A stretch of 64,000 nt of DNA from Pygmaiobacter massiliensis. GTDB taxonomy: Bacteria; Bacillota; Clostridia; Oscillospirales; Ruminococcaceae. The stretch is from assembly GCF_900199435.1 (NCBI RefSeq), contig NZ_OAML01000003.1:1753166-1817165 (forward strand), written 5' to 3'. Shown one piece after another: positions 8,701 through 16,382 of the stretch. Each line of letters starts with the position of its first letter. Position 1 is the first letter of the stretch. The translations under genes and the position numbers were made by a program. The notes under the pieces were generated by a model. It had not been told where the DNA came from and ran no database searches. It worked only from the letters and a program-made list of their open reading frames with translations.

Positions 8701-10190
8701 CACGCTACCGTGAAGTTACACTGGATGCGAACGGTAATTTTGACCGTACCGCAGCAAAACCAATAGATGGTATTGTGGATATCACAAACTACTATCTGCC
8801 GGGCGAAGCCTTTGATGCCAGCAGGGACCCGGCGCTGACTGAGGGATACCGTTACCTGACCAGTGAGAATGCGGCAGGCAATACTGCCACCGAATTTAAA
8901 GGCAACGCAGAAAAAGAGCTCACCTTTACCCACTATTTCGTAAAAGAAGCGAATACCCCGGTGAATAAGGTGCTGCACACCTACTACCATCTGCACCGTC
9001 CGTTGCAAGGTGCTACGCAGCTTAATGCTGAGGGACAGCAGGCATCCGGTTTGTCAGCAGGCAGTGCAATCAATCTGCAGGAGCTGCTGCTGGCACAATA
9101 CGGATCTTTTGCCTATCTGCCGCAAACAGCAGAAGTAATTCGCACCAAGCTGCCGCAGACTCAAACGCAGCTGGATGCATTGGTTGCGAAGGATATTGCA
9201 GCACGGGTTACAACAGCGGCGGCCCAAGAAAAAGCGGCCTACGATGAAAAGTTGGCCGTAGCAAATGCAGCAGCCGAAGATGTAAAAGCTGCCCAAAAAG
9301 CTTATGACGATGCGAAAAAAGCCGCAGAGGATGCCCTTGCGGTGGAACAGCAAAAAGCAGTTGCCGCCAGCGAAGAAGTAAAACAGGCGACTGCCGCACA
9401 GCAAGCGGCGCAAGCGCTGATAGTAGGATTGAAGCCGGCAGAAAAAGATGCTAAAGTGCTTGAGGCACAGCAGGTTCTAACGCTGGCAGAAGAAGCATTG
9501 GCCGCATTGCCAGATGATGATGCAGGCAAGCCGTCAGCCCAGCAGGCTGTGACAGATGCCAAGGCGGCGCTCGCTGCCGCAGAGGCATTGCCGGCGGATG
9601 AAAGTTATGTTTCACAAGCAGAAAAAGCAGATTGTATTGCAAAGGCTGATGCAGCTTATGCGGCAGCAGTCAAAGCTGCTGAAAGCACAGCCGTAGTACC
9701 TGCCGACAAAGAGCAGGCCGTAAAAGAAGCCAAAGAAAAATTGGACGCAGCGACGATTGCGGAAGTAGAAGCAAGCCGCTTATTGGCAGAAGCGAAAACC
9801 GCATACCAACAGCGTGTTACCGCAGAGCAAGCGCTGTATGCAGAGGGAACCGAAGCATATGCGGCAGTTGTTGCAAAGTACAAAGAAACCGCAGCCCCTG
9901 CATCCGAAACGATTTACACTGGGCCGACGACCGCAAGCTTTGAAGTTTTGCCGGACCATAGCTACCTTGTAAAACTTGTTTATCAGCGTGAAACCGCAGA
10001 AACAGTTACCCCTACTCCCACCCCGACACCGACCCCAAGCACCCCACCCACGACTGACACTGTCACAACTGCCACAGCGGCAACCTTACCGAAAACTTCT
10101 GCCAGCAGGGCAGAAGCAGCAGGCAGCATCGGTATGCTGATGTTGCTTGCCGGTACTGCACTGCGTTTGCTGAAACGCAAAGACAGCTAA
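5724..10190 (+). CDS. Giant wall-anchored adhesin: fibro-slime, Cna-B repeats, MucBP, coiled coil, LPKTS
   Basis: This is a 1488-residue surface protein. AGGAG at 5715-5719 serves ATG 5724 or, better spaced, ATG 5727. Residues 1-28 are a signal peptide ending ANALAA. Residues ~90-330 hold a fibro-slime/PA14-like domain (FSGDDDLWVYIDE). Four Cna-B-type beta domains follow at about 469-590, 594-700, 706-810 and 812-908, each opening with a V-K-W-like strand such as VVKHW or VQKIW. A MucBP-like domain spans ~912-985 (VTVRYVEQGT). Residues ~1150-1400 are an Ala/Lys/Glu-rich coiled coil. Next comes a Thr-Pro linker, the sorting signal LPKTS at 1455-1459, a hydrophobic helix and the tail KRKDS. The domains suggest mucus or host-matrix adhesion, with attachment by the sortase at 3189. 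Leader RNA and SARP regulator suggest tight control. Confidence 0.9.
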   Translation: MMSKKRILSMVLAALMSFSLLPANALAATTPQSTTKTLPVTLYDYGSTNKWNAFKTTDTTQLNEGLNENNDMVFGGSGLYALNNCYNKATGNYLDQCIYRGIANRTVAVNSNVILSSTLTDKDLFSTTARPYKKVFTNVSFPFSFNNQTGEYFFDSAKTNLRYTKSTNKLEVQSGSSTGFWPFGTNNTYFGLSMNLDFNMPVNGLVNGAPMVYQFSGDDDLWVYIDEKLTLDVGGIHYATHGAIDFAQQKVWYGQDTKFPQGTNAAPKIVHASTPFELNGVKYTYYTTFAEVGLTNMDAYTAHKMRIYYLERGAGQSNNMMRFNLPTFTGNPNLTKVLGRMNEMFVDAAQKYQFMVKSGANENSLQPYTGTYALTHDGRTTEGVTIKDGLLEIQAGDIVAFDIKSGHYVQMSELYEGKYDKTEYAVTLVGGGAPPADGTANAGSGKQAPARKVDAERLLYTFTNGPTTGSLKLSKVLAEGSTATQQEFAFKVLLTSALYGMSNQPYVGVVKVNGTDSAVGADGTLQLKAGDQAVIEGLPAGTAYRIEEEIAEGYQLGDITVSGDATKDLPNAVVTGTIKADVQEQADFINVPTISVKVVKEWKDANDEAALATRGESINCTMGRYWLEGTTKVADTTFEKEIMLTKADEWQQVVQNLPERAPDGKEYHYTIKQENPVNGYEMASVQESIVDGVKVITLTNRRAEAGEITVVKHWLDGEDTASRPEMLPLTLHRGVQNGTTMQEDTSFTQPAQPTPTKAADQWTYTYKNLDLYSADGTLYHYWVSEGAVAGYEAIRPTGTPESDLNLYNRKLADITVQKIWQDDNNQAGLRPAELKLQLLRGIDAATMLPVKDGTVTVSGATGWSHTFAQLPAFDANGTRYLYAVAEPDKTEFYTMLPQEGLSTTITNVINAKHSVTVRYVEQGTDHKLVGDIAAGTFYETQKYDVTQATEKTIAGYTRVGLAQGTAPVAGTMGDHDLLIIVEYAKIGTIPIETRYREVTLDANGNFDRTAAKPIDGIVDITNYYLPGEAFDASRDPALTEGYRYLTSENAAGNTATEFKGNAEKELTFTHYFVKEANTPVNKVLHTYYHLHRPLQGATQLNAEGQQASGLSAGSAINLQELLLAQYGSFAYLPQTAEVIRTKLPQTQTQLDALVAKDIAARVTTAAAQEKAAYDEKLAVANAAAEDVKAAQKAYDDAKKAAEDALAVEQQKAVAASEEVKQATAAQQAAQALIVGLKPAEKDAKVLEAQQVLTLAEEALAALPDDDAGKPSAQQAVTDAKAALAAAEALPADESYVSQAEKADCIAKADAAYAAAVKAAESTAVVPADKEQAVKEAKEKLDAATIAEVEASRLLAEAKTAYQQRVTAEQALYAEGTEAYAAVVAKYKETAAPASETIYTGPTTASFEVLPDHSYLVKLVYQRETAETVTPTPTPTPTPSTPPTTDTVTTATAATLPKTSASRAEAAGSIGMLMLLAGTALRLLKRKDS

Positions 10191-10209
10191 GTAAAAAGCA
10201 ATCAGTGAA

Positions 10210-10243
10210 AACGCACCGCTCTGTTTGGGGCGGTGCGTTTTTT
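10210..10243 (+). terminator. Terminator of the adhesin gene
   Basis: A 10-bp stem, 10210-10219 with 10230-10239 (AACGCACCGC arm), has a 10-nt loop and T6, 20 bp after the adhesin stop. Confidence 0.92.
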
Positions 10244-10337
10244 GCTGCGCAGTTTGACAGCGGTGCCAAAACTGGCTACAATAAAGCAGAAAATAGTGCC
10301 GCAGTGCAGCAATGCAAAAGCGGAAAGGGAGAGCAGT

Positions 10338-10556
10338 ATGAACGAGCGCTTGGTTGAAATTTTTACAGCACATGGGCCTACGGCAGAGCAAATCGTTCCC
10401 AATGCGAGGTTGAGAGACGACCTTGACCTCGATTCGTTTGAGATGATGAATATTGCAATTGAGTTGGAAGAAGCCTTTGGCAAAGTGCTGAGCGATGCCA
10501 ACCTGGTACAACTGAAAACCGTAGGGGAGATTGCCTGCTATTTGGACCTTACATAA
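10338..10556 (+). CDS. Stand-alone acyl carrier protein
   Basis: This is a 72-residue acidic protein with the 4'-phosphopantetheine attachment motif LDLDSFEMM; the Ser after Asp carries the prosthetic group. Helix 2 (NIAIELEEAFG) is typical of ACPs. ATG 10338 follows a GGAAAGGGAGAG site. It is monocistronic between two terminators, not inside a fatty-acid synthesis cluster, so it may be a specialised carrier (cell-envelope or lipid tailoring) rather than the main AcpP. The downstream AGPS-like flavoprotein operon makes a lipid link attractive but unproven. Confidence 0.88.
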   Translation: MNERLVEIFTAHGPTAEQIVPNARLRDDLDLDSFEMMNIAIELEEAFGKVLSDANLVQLKTVGEIACYLDLT

Positions 10557-10575
10557 TCGAAAATCTTTTATTTTT

Positions 10576-10608
10576 AACGCTCATCCGCAAAAGCGGTGGG
10601 CGTTTTTT
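10576..10608 (+). terminator. Terminator of the acyl carrier protein gene
   Basis: AACGCTCA and CCGC (10576-10588, one bulged T) pair across a 4-nt AAAA loop with 10593-10604, followed by T6. It isolates the ACP gene from the next operon. Confidence 0.88.
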
Positions 10609-10662
10609 ATTTGCTCCGCGAGCCGTTCAAAATTAATTTACAAAAACATCGCTGGGCAGAGG

Positions 10663-10723
10663 TTGACGAAGACGCGAGAAAGCGATATGATGGAACTAAT
10701 CCAAGTCGGTCACGCGACCGACT
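10663..10723 (+). promoter_or_regulatory. Promoter and 5'-end hairpin of the flavoprotein operon
   Basis: TTGACG (10663-10668) and TATGAT (10686-10691) are 17 bp apart. Immediately after the predicted start site an 8-bp perfect hairpin forms, 10704-10711 with 10716-10723 (AGTCGGTC arm, ACGC loop). It could be an operator palindrome or an mRNA-stabilising 5' hairpin. The ribosome site GGGAG follows before ATG 10744. Confidence 0.7.
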
Positions 10724-10743
10724 GAAGAAGGGAGCATATCCAA

Positions 10744-12462
10744 ATGCAAAGTGCAGCGAAACTAACAGAACTGCTGCGCGGGCAGTTTGGCAATACCGTA
10801 AGCGCCAAAGAGCAAAACGGCATCCTTTATCTTTCCGGCCATCTGCCGGATTGGGATTCTGTGGTAGCGGCAGGTCGACTTTGTGCAGACCCCAAGAGTC
10901 GCCGCATGGTGGTAAACGATATTGCAGCCACCGGCTGCGAACGCCCTAAAATGCAGCTGCCCACCATGGAAGACAAAGCGCTTGAGGGTGCTGCACCAGA
11001 TGTGCTGGTTATCGGTGCGGGTGTTGTGGGCTGTGCCATTGCGCGAGAATTAGCGCGTTATGACGTAACGGTGCTGCTGGTAGAAAAAGAGCATGATGTC
11101 GGGATGCAGGCCTCCAGCCGCAACGACGGTATGGTTCACCCCGGCATCGATTTAAAGCCGTGGCAGGTAAAACAAAAATATAACCTCGCAGGTAACCGTA
11201 TGTACCCGGAGATTTGCCGTGAGCTGGAGGTTCCCTTTGCCCGCACCGGCCAGATTATCGGCATTACGCAGGCTTGGGCGCGGGCAGTGTTGCCGCTGTC
11301 AGTGCATTACTGGCGGCGCATGGGCATTCCCTGCAACTACCTTAGCCGGGATGCTTTGCTGAAAAAAGAGCCGCACCTTGCGCCTGATGTAGCCTGTGGG
11401 CTGGAGTTTCCTACGGCGGGCATCGTTTGCCCCTATGGGCTTACCATTGCCTATGCAGAAAATGCCGTGCAAAACGGCGTAAAACTTTCTCTGGATACTG
11501 CGGTGCTCGGTATGAAGGTGCAAGACGGGAAGATTTACGCCGTGCGAACCAACCGCGGTACCATCCGCCCCAAAGTGGTGGTTAACGCTGCCGGAGTCTT
11601 CAGTGAAGAAATTGCCCAGATGGCAAACGACCGGTTCTTCTCGATTCATCCCCGCAAAGGCACCAACGCCATTCTGGATAAAAAGGCGGCGTTTCGGGTG
11701 CAGACGATTGCTTCATTACTAGGCACGGCGGCCACAAAAAGTGCTCACTCAAAAGGCGGCGGGTTGGTGCGCACCGTAGATGGCAACCTGCTGGTGGGGC
11801 CGGATGCAGTCGAAACCGCGGCAAAAGAGGACTACGCCACCAATGCAGAAAGCGTCCACGCGACTTTTGCAAAGCAAAAAAACGCGTTGCCAGAGCTTTC
11901 TGAAGCGGATATTATTACTTATTTCACCGGTGTGCGCGCCGCTACGTATGAAGAGGATTTCGTCATCTGCCCCGGCCGGGCGACCAAAAATCTTGTGCAT
12001 GCTGCGGGTATTCAATCCCCCGGCCTTACCGCGGCCCCTGCAATAGGGGTGGCAGTTGCAAAAATGGCGGCAGAACTTGTCGGCACCACCAAGAAAAACA
12101 GTAAGTTTCAGCCGCACCGCACCGCTGTGCCGCACCTCTCCTCATTGCCGCAAGCAGAGCGCAATGCGCTGATTCACCAAAACCCGGATTTTGGTGTCAT
12201 TGTTTGCCGGTGTGAAGAAATCAGCCGTGGAGAGATTATTGCAGCGTTGCATCGCCCGGTGCCCTGCGATACCGTAGATGGCGTAAAGCGCCGCGTACGC
12301 CCAGGCATGGGCCGGTGTCAGGGTGGCTTCTGCGGCCCACTGGTCACCCAAATCATCGCGGAAGAACTGCACAAACCACTGGAGCAAGTCTGCAAAAGCG
12401 GCGAGGGCAGTGAGCTTTTGCTTGCACCCACCAAGGCCGAAACAGGGCAAAGCAACTTCTGA
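10744..12462 (+). CDS. GlpA-like FAD oxidoreductase with N-terminal BON-like and C-terminal BFD [2Fe-2S] domains
   Basis: The 572-residue flavoprotein belongs to the DAO/glycerol-3-phosphate dehydrogenase family. Residues ~1-67 resemble a BON domain (LSGHLPDWDS, VVNDI). The FAD-binding Rossmann motif IGAGVVGCAIA is near residue 87. The C-terminal BFD-like domain supplies four iron-sulphur cysteines, Cys488, Cys490, Cys525 and Cys530 (CRCEE, GRCQGGFCG). GlpA-family enzymes oxidise a 2-hydroxy substrate such as sn-glycerol 3-phosphate and pass electrons to partner subunits. The next two genes are the usual partners in Firmicutes, 14 and 58 bp downstream. Substrate is not certain: glycerol 3-phosphate or a 2-hydroxy acid are both possible. 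Six-domain logic is intact with no frameshift. Confidence 0.82.
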   Translation: MQSAAKLTELLRGQFGNTVSAKEQNGILYLSGHLPDWDSVVAAGRLCADPKSRRMVVNDIAATGCERPKMQLPTMEDKALEGAAPDVLVIGAGVVGCAIARELARYDVTVLLVEKEHDVGMQASSRNDGMVHPGIDLKPWQVKQKYNLAGNRMYPEICRELEVPFARTGQIIGITQAWARAVLPLSVHYWRRMGIPCNYLSRDALLKKEPHLAPDVACGLEFPTAGIVCPYGLTIAYAENAVQNGVKLSLDTAVLGMKVQDGKIYAVRTNRGTIRPKVVVNAAGVFSEEIAQMANDRFFSIHPRKGTNAILDKKAAFRVQTIASLLGTAATKSAHSKGGGLVRTVDGNLLVGPDAVETAAKEDYATNAESVHATFAKQKNALPELSEADIITYFTGVRAATYEEDFVICPGRATKNLVHAAGIQSPGLTAAPAIGVAVAKMAAELVGTTKKNSKFQPHRTAVPHLSSLPQAERNALIHQNPDFGVIVCRCEEISRGEIIAALHRPVPCDTVDGVKRRVRPGMGRCQGGFCGPLVTQIIAEELHKPLEQVCKSGEGSELLLAPTKAETGQSNF

Positions 12463-12476
12463 GAGGAAGGGTTGAG

Positions 12477-13739
12477 ATGAAAGAAAATTACGATGTCGCA
12501 GTGCTTGGCGGCGGCCCGGCGGGGCTTGCAGCAGCGCTTGCGGCAGATGCCGCAGGGGCATCGGTGCTGCTGATTGAGCGGGAAGGTCGGTTGGGCGGCA
12601 TTCTCAAACAGTGCATTCATGATGGGTTTGGTCTGGTGCGGTTTGGCAAAAAGCTTGCAGGACCGGAGTATGCGCAGCATTTTATTGATGCGCTGGCACA
12701 AAGCAAGGTAGAAACCGCGCTGCTTACTTTCGCCACACACGCAGAGCAAACGCCCGATGGCGTAAAGCTCACCCTCGTTTCCCGCGCGGGGATGCACACC
12801 ATCACGGTTAAGAAATTGGTGCTTGCCACCGGCTGCCGAGAGCGTACCGCACGCCAGGTGGCCATACATGGTACACGGCCAGCCGGTATTTTTACCGCAG
12901 GTGCCGCGCAGTATTATACCAATATTCTGGGCGAGCTGCCTACCAAGCGATGTGTTATTTTGGGCAGCGGCGATATTGGCCTGATTATGGCGCGCCGACT
13001 TACGCTGGAGGGTGCCGAGGTACTGGGCGTTTATGAGGCAAAGCCTACCCCCAGTGGCCTTGCACGCAACATTTCGCAATGCTTAAAAGATTTCGACATT
13101 CCGATTTCCACCAGCCATACCGTAACGCGGGTGTTCGGTAAAGAACGGCTGGAAGCAGTTGAGATTGCAGAGGTAGACGCTGCCATGCAGCCCAAACCTG
13201 GTACTGCAAAACGAATCGACTGTGATGCGCTGATTCTTTCAGTAGGACTAATACCTGAAAACGAACTTGCAGAAACATTAGGGGTAGCGCTGGATAAACG
13301 CACCAAAGGCCCCGTCTGCGACCAAAATGGCCAGACGATGACCGAGGGGATTTATGCCTGCGGCAATGCTTTGCACGTTAACGACCTGGTGGATTACGTT
13401 ACCGAAAGCGGTGAAATTGCGGGGCGTGCGGCAGCTGCCGCCTCTGCGCAGCGTAGCCTCTGCCCACTTGCAACCCAAGGCGAATTTCTTTACGCGGTGC
13501 CGCAGCAGATTGACCTTGCAACACTAAAAACGCAGACAGTGCTGTTCTTCCGCGTCAGCCGGGAGATGCAAAATGCAATGGTGACCCTTTCTGTGAATGG
13601 AAAAACAATTCTGGAAAAGCGGTATCGCCACCTGCGCCCGCCCGAAATGGAGCGTCTTGCAGTCGACTTGAGCAGTGCGGGGCTGGCCCAAAACAGCGCG
13701 CTTTTGCTTACGGTAAAAGAAGCTGACAAAACAGAATGA
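12477..13739 (+). CDS. FAD/NAD-dependent oxidoreductase partner of GlpA-like protein
   Basis: This 420-residue pyridine-nucleotide-disulphide-type flavoprotein has an N-terminal FAD motif GGGPAGLAAALAA, an NAD(P) motif ILGSGDIGLIMARR near residue 163, and the second FAD motif GIYACGNALHVNDLVD near 295-310. A C-terminal ~80-residue domain follows. It is not a disulphide reductase: no redox CxxxxC pair is visible. Such proteins occur next to GlpA-like and DUF1667 proteins and probably exchange electrons between NAD(H) and the GlpA-like flavin. Start ATG 12477 has GAGAGGAAGG upstream, 14 bp after the previous stop, so the genes are co-transcribed. Confidence 0.85.
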   Translation: MKENYDVAVLGGGPAGLAAALAADAAGASVLLIEREGRLGGILKQCIHDGFGLVRFGKKLAGPEYAQHFIDALAQSKVETALLTFATHAEQTPDGVKLTLVSRAGMHTITVKKLVLATGCRERTARQVAIHGTRPAGIFTAGAAQYYTNILGELPTKRCVILGSGDIGLIMARRLTLEGAEVLGVYEAKPTPSGLARNISQCLKDFDIPISTSHTVTRVFGKERLEAVEIAEVDAAMQPKPGTAKRIDCDALILSVGLIPENELAETLGVALDKRTKGPVCDQNGQTMTEGIYACGNALHVNDLVDYVTESGEIAGRAAAAASAQRSLCPLATQGEFLYAVPQQIDLATLKTQTVLFFRVSREMQNAMVTLSVNGKTILEKRYRHLRPPEMERLAVDLSSAGLAQNSALLLTVKEADKTE

Positions 13740-13797
13740 ATTTTTTTGAGCAGGCTGTGTGCAGCGCAGACTGCTTAAGCAAGGAGGAACCTGTTTT

Positions 13798-14151
13798 ATG
13801 ACGGAACTGACCTGTATCGTTTGCCCGATGGGGTGCACTTTGCAAGTGGCCCAGGGAGCAGATGGTATTACTGTAACCGGCAACAGCTGCCCGCGCGGGG
13901 CACAGTTTGGCAAGGCAGAGCTGACCGATCCGCATCGCAGCCTGACAACCACAGTGCACACGACACTTACGACGCTGCCGCTGCTGCCGGTGCGCACCGA
14001 TGGTGAAATCCCCAAAGCCTTGGTGCCAAAAGCGATAGCGGCGCTTGCAAAGGTGCTGGTAGAGCACCCTGTAAAAGCCGGGGATGTAATTTTACCGGAT
14101 TTGCTTGGCAGCGGCATTGATGTAATTGCTACTGCAACGGCTACAGAATAA
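13798..14151 (+). CDS. DUF1667 small iron-sulphur-type protein
   Basis: The 117-residue protein begins with a cysteine cluster: Cys6, Cys9, Cys13 (CIVCPMGC) and Cys31 (CPRG), a pattern suited to an Fe-S or zinc site. This N-terminus resembles the start of molybdopterin oxidoreductases. DUF1667 proteins are found as the third member of GlpA-like / FAD-NAD oxidoreductase trios and are thought to carry electrons. AGGAGG lies upstream of ATG 13798. The rest (residues ~45-117) has no motif I recognise. Confidence 0.82.
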   Translation: MTELTCIVCPMGCTLQVAQGADGITVTGNSCPRGAQFGKAELTDPHRSLTTTVHTTLTTLPLLPVRTDGEIPKALVPKAIAALAKVLVEHPVKAGDVILPDLLGSGIDVIATATATE

Positions 14152-14198
14152 ATGAAAAAATATCCGCCCATGACCATACAAGAGAGGAAGGAATCAAT

Positions 14199-15938
14199 AT
14201 GTCGCATCCGTACAAAGGCTTTGAACCCAAGTGGTTGAACGAGCCGTTTGGCAAAAACTCTTACCGCTCTATTTTCAAATGGGGCGATCCTGCCCGAATC
14301 AAAGCACCGAAAGAGAATCTTTACCAGCTGATCAAAGAAACATTTGAGCTGGATGATACTTATTTTGCCGCTTACAAAGAAGATTTGGGACTCGACGACG
14401 TCAAATTCGAGCACCCCATTCGGCTCACCGAAGCACAGCTTGCGGCACTGCGCGCTATTGTAGGCGATGACTACCTGCGCACCGATGATTATGCAAGGCT
14501 TTCGGTGGCTTATGGTAAAACGATGTACGACATTTTGCGGCTGCGCAATAAAATCGTGGAGAATGTGCCCGATGCCGTGCTTTACCCCGAAAGCAAAGAG
14601 CAGATTGAACAGGTTGTCGCTTTTTGCGCGAAAGAAAGAATTCCTGTTTATGTTTATGGCGGTGGCTCTTCGGTCACGCGCGGTGTAGAATGTACGCGCG
14701 GCGGCATCTCGCTGGATATGCGTCTGCGCTTCAACAAAGTTATATCTTTCAACGAGGTAGACCAGACCATCACCGTGGAAGCCGGTATGAGCGGCCCGAA
14801 GTTGGAAGAGACGCTGAACAATGCCCAAAAATTATTTGGCGCAAAGCGTGCATATACCTGCGGGCATTTTCCGCAGAGCTTTGAATACTCCTCGGTCGGC
14901 GGTTGGGTGGTTACACGCGGTGCAGGCCAAAACAGCACCTACTACGGCTGCATCAGCGATATTGTGATTGGGCAGGAGTACGCTACCCCCATCGGCAATA
15001 TCAAAACCGATACCTACCCGCGCAAGGCTACCGGCCCGGACCTTGGGCAGATTATGATGGGCAGCGAAGGTGCATTTGGCGTGCTGACCCATGTGACGCT
15101 AAAATTCTTCCGCCATATGCCCGAAACCATCGAGCGGTTCTCATTTATGTTCCGTGATTGGGAAACTGCCCGCGCTGCCGCACGAGAGATTATGCAGTGC
15201 GAAGCAGGTCATCCCTCGGTATTCCGCCTTTCAGACCCTGAGGAAACTCAGCTGATGCTGCGGCTTTATGGTGTGGATGAAAGCCCGCTGGCAAAGCTGT
15301 TTGCGGTGAAAGGCTTTAAAGAGGGCGAGATGTGCTTGTTCCTTGGTTTTACCAACGGTGAAGCTGGTTTTTCGAAAAACTGTGCGAAAGTAACAAAACG
15401 CATCGCGAAGCAGTACGGCGGTATGAGCTTGACTGGAGTTGTCACCCAAAGCTGGGAAAAAGGCCGGTTCGATGACCCGTACTTACGGGACACGATTCAG
15501 GATTTTGGCCTGGTGACCGATACGATGGAATGTACCGTGAACTGGAGCAATATGGCACAGGTGCATCGCGACGTGCGCGCCTACTGCAAGAGCCGCCCAC
15601 ATACCATCTGCATGACCCATATGTCGCACGTTTATCCGCAGGGGGCGAACCTCTATTTTATCTTTATTGCAAAAATGAGCGACCCTGCCGAATACAAAGC
15701 TTACCACGCAGGCATTCTTGATGCGATTCAGAAAGCAGGTGCTTCGATGAGCCATCATCACGGCATCGGCAAAATGTTCGGCCCCTGGCTGGAGGGCTTT
15801 ATCGGCCGCAATGAATATGATGTATTCCGCGCGCTGAAAACGCACTTTGACCCGGATAATATCATGAATCCCGGCGGTACGCTGGGCCTGGACCTGCCCG
15901 AAAGCGAAAAACGCTTTTTGAGAGAAGATATTCAATAA
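14199..15938 (+). CDS. Alkylglycerone-phosphate-synthase-like FAD enzyme
   Basis: The 579-residue protein has a PCMH-type FAD-binding domain (residues ~125-310; YGGGSSVTRG, then GWVVTRGAGQNSTYYG and GSEGAFGVLT) and an FAD-oxidase_C domain ending DPDNIMNPGG. The HHHGIGK motif (His519-521) is the triple histidine of alkyl-dihydroxyacetone-phosphate synthases; D-lactate dehydrogenases of the same fold usually show a single HG(I/T)G histidine. The known AGPS reaction replaces the acyl chain of acyl-DHAP by a fatty alcohol, the ether-lipid-forming step. Here the gene ends an operon with a GlpA-like dehydrogenase that could supply DHAP. No acyl-DHAP synthase or fatty acyl reductase is in the window, so a 2-hydroxy-acid dehydrogenase role remains possible. 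Confidence 0.78.
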   Translation: MSHPYKGFEPKWLNEPFGKNSYRSIFKWGDPARIKAPKENLYQLIKETFELDDTYFAAYKEDLGLDDVKFEHPIRLTEAQLAALRAIVGDDYLRTDDYARLSVAYGKTMYDILRLRNKIVENVPDAVLYPESKEQIEQVVAFCAKERIPVYVYGGGSSVTRGVECTRGGISLDMRLRFNKVISFNEVDQTITVEAGMSGPKLEETLNNAQKLFGAKRAYTCGHFPQSFEYSSVGGWVVTRGAGQNSTYYGCISDIVIGQEYATPIGNIKTDTYPRKATGPDLGQIMMGSEGAFGVLTHVTLKFFRHMPETIERFSFMFRDWETARAAAREIMQCEAGHPSVFRLSDPEETQLMLRLYGVDESPLAKLFAVKGFKEGEMCLFLGFTNGEAGFSKNCAKVTKRIAKQYGGMSLTGVVTQSWEKGRFDDPYLRDTIQDFGLVTDTMECTVNWSNMAQVHRDVRAYCKSRPHTICMTHMSHVYPQGANLYFIFIAKMSDPAEYKAYHAGILDAIQKAGASMSHHHGIGKMFGPWLEGFIGRNEYDVFRALKTHFDPDNIMNPGGTLGLDLPESEKRFLREDIQ

Positions 15939-15947
15939 CTAAAAAGG

Positions 15948-15982
15948 AAACCGCGCTGAGCTCGTCTCAGCGCGGTTTTTGA
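15948..15982 (+). terminator. Terminator of the flavoprotein operon
   Basis: A 13-bp perfect stem, 15948-15960 with 15966-15978 (AAACCGCGCTGAG arm), has a 5-nt loop and T5, 10 bp after the AGPS-like stop. Confidence 0.95.
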
Positions 15983-16154
15983 TTGGATAGGGGCCAAAGC
16001 TGGCTGACGAAAATAACGAAAAAATAAAGGGTAAAGTTGGATAAAATGACGCGTAATTCTGTCTTCTTAATGCGAAATAACAATAATTTTAAAAAATTTC
16101 AACGAAATAAATGATAGCACAATAAAAAACTTGTGAAGATACTGAAATAACTTG

Positions 16155-16382
16155 TTGGACGATTGTGAAGCTATCTTTTATAGTGATGGTATACCTTAGG
16201 CTTTCTGTATTTGTTGTGGAACCGCGGCCGCAACAAACAGTGAGAACTAAGCTCGATGCCATAAAGCGTGGTGGAATCAACAAAAGCAGGTGTGCTTTAG
16301 GCTCGCAAGGTGTGAGGGTACAAGAGCCACCACAAGCAAAAGCTTTTGCAGCATGAAATTTTTTAAGAAAGAAGGACAAGCC
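16155..16382 (+). promoter_or_regulatory. Promoter and long structured leader of the AbgT operon
   Basis: TTGGAC (16155-16160) and TATAGT (16179-16184) are 18 bp apart. The resulting ~190-nt leader has several hairpins: 16210-16216 with 16231-16237 (TTTGTTG arm around a GC-rich loop), 16283-16288 with 16293-16298 (AAAGCA, GGTG loop), GGCTC 16300-16304 with GAGCC 16324-16328, and a GCAAAAGCTTTTGC palindrome just before the site for ATG 16383. No gene is visible in 15983-16382. The structure suggests leader-level control, but no known riboswitch class was recognised. Confidence 0.45.

Noticed and set aside
9182-9900. CRISPR-like or tandem DNA repeat in the adhesin gene
   Set aside because: The repetition is at the protein level (Ala/Lys coiled coil); there are no regularly spaced identical DNA repeats.
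13524-14828. Open minus-strand frame of 434 codons across three flavoprotein genes
   Set aside because: It overlaps three well-supported genes on the other strand and shows no recognisable domain.
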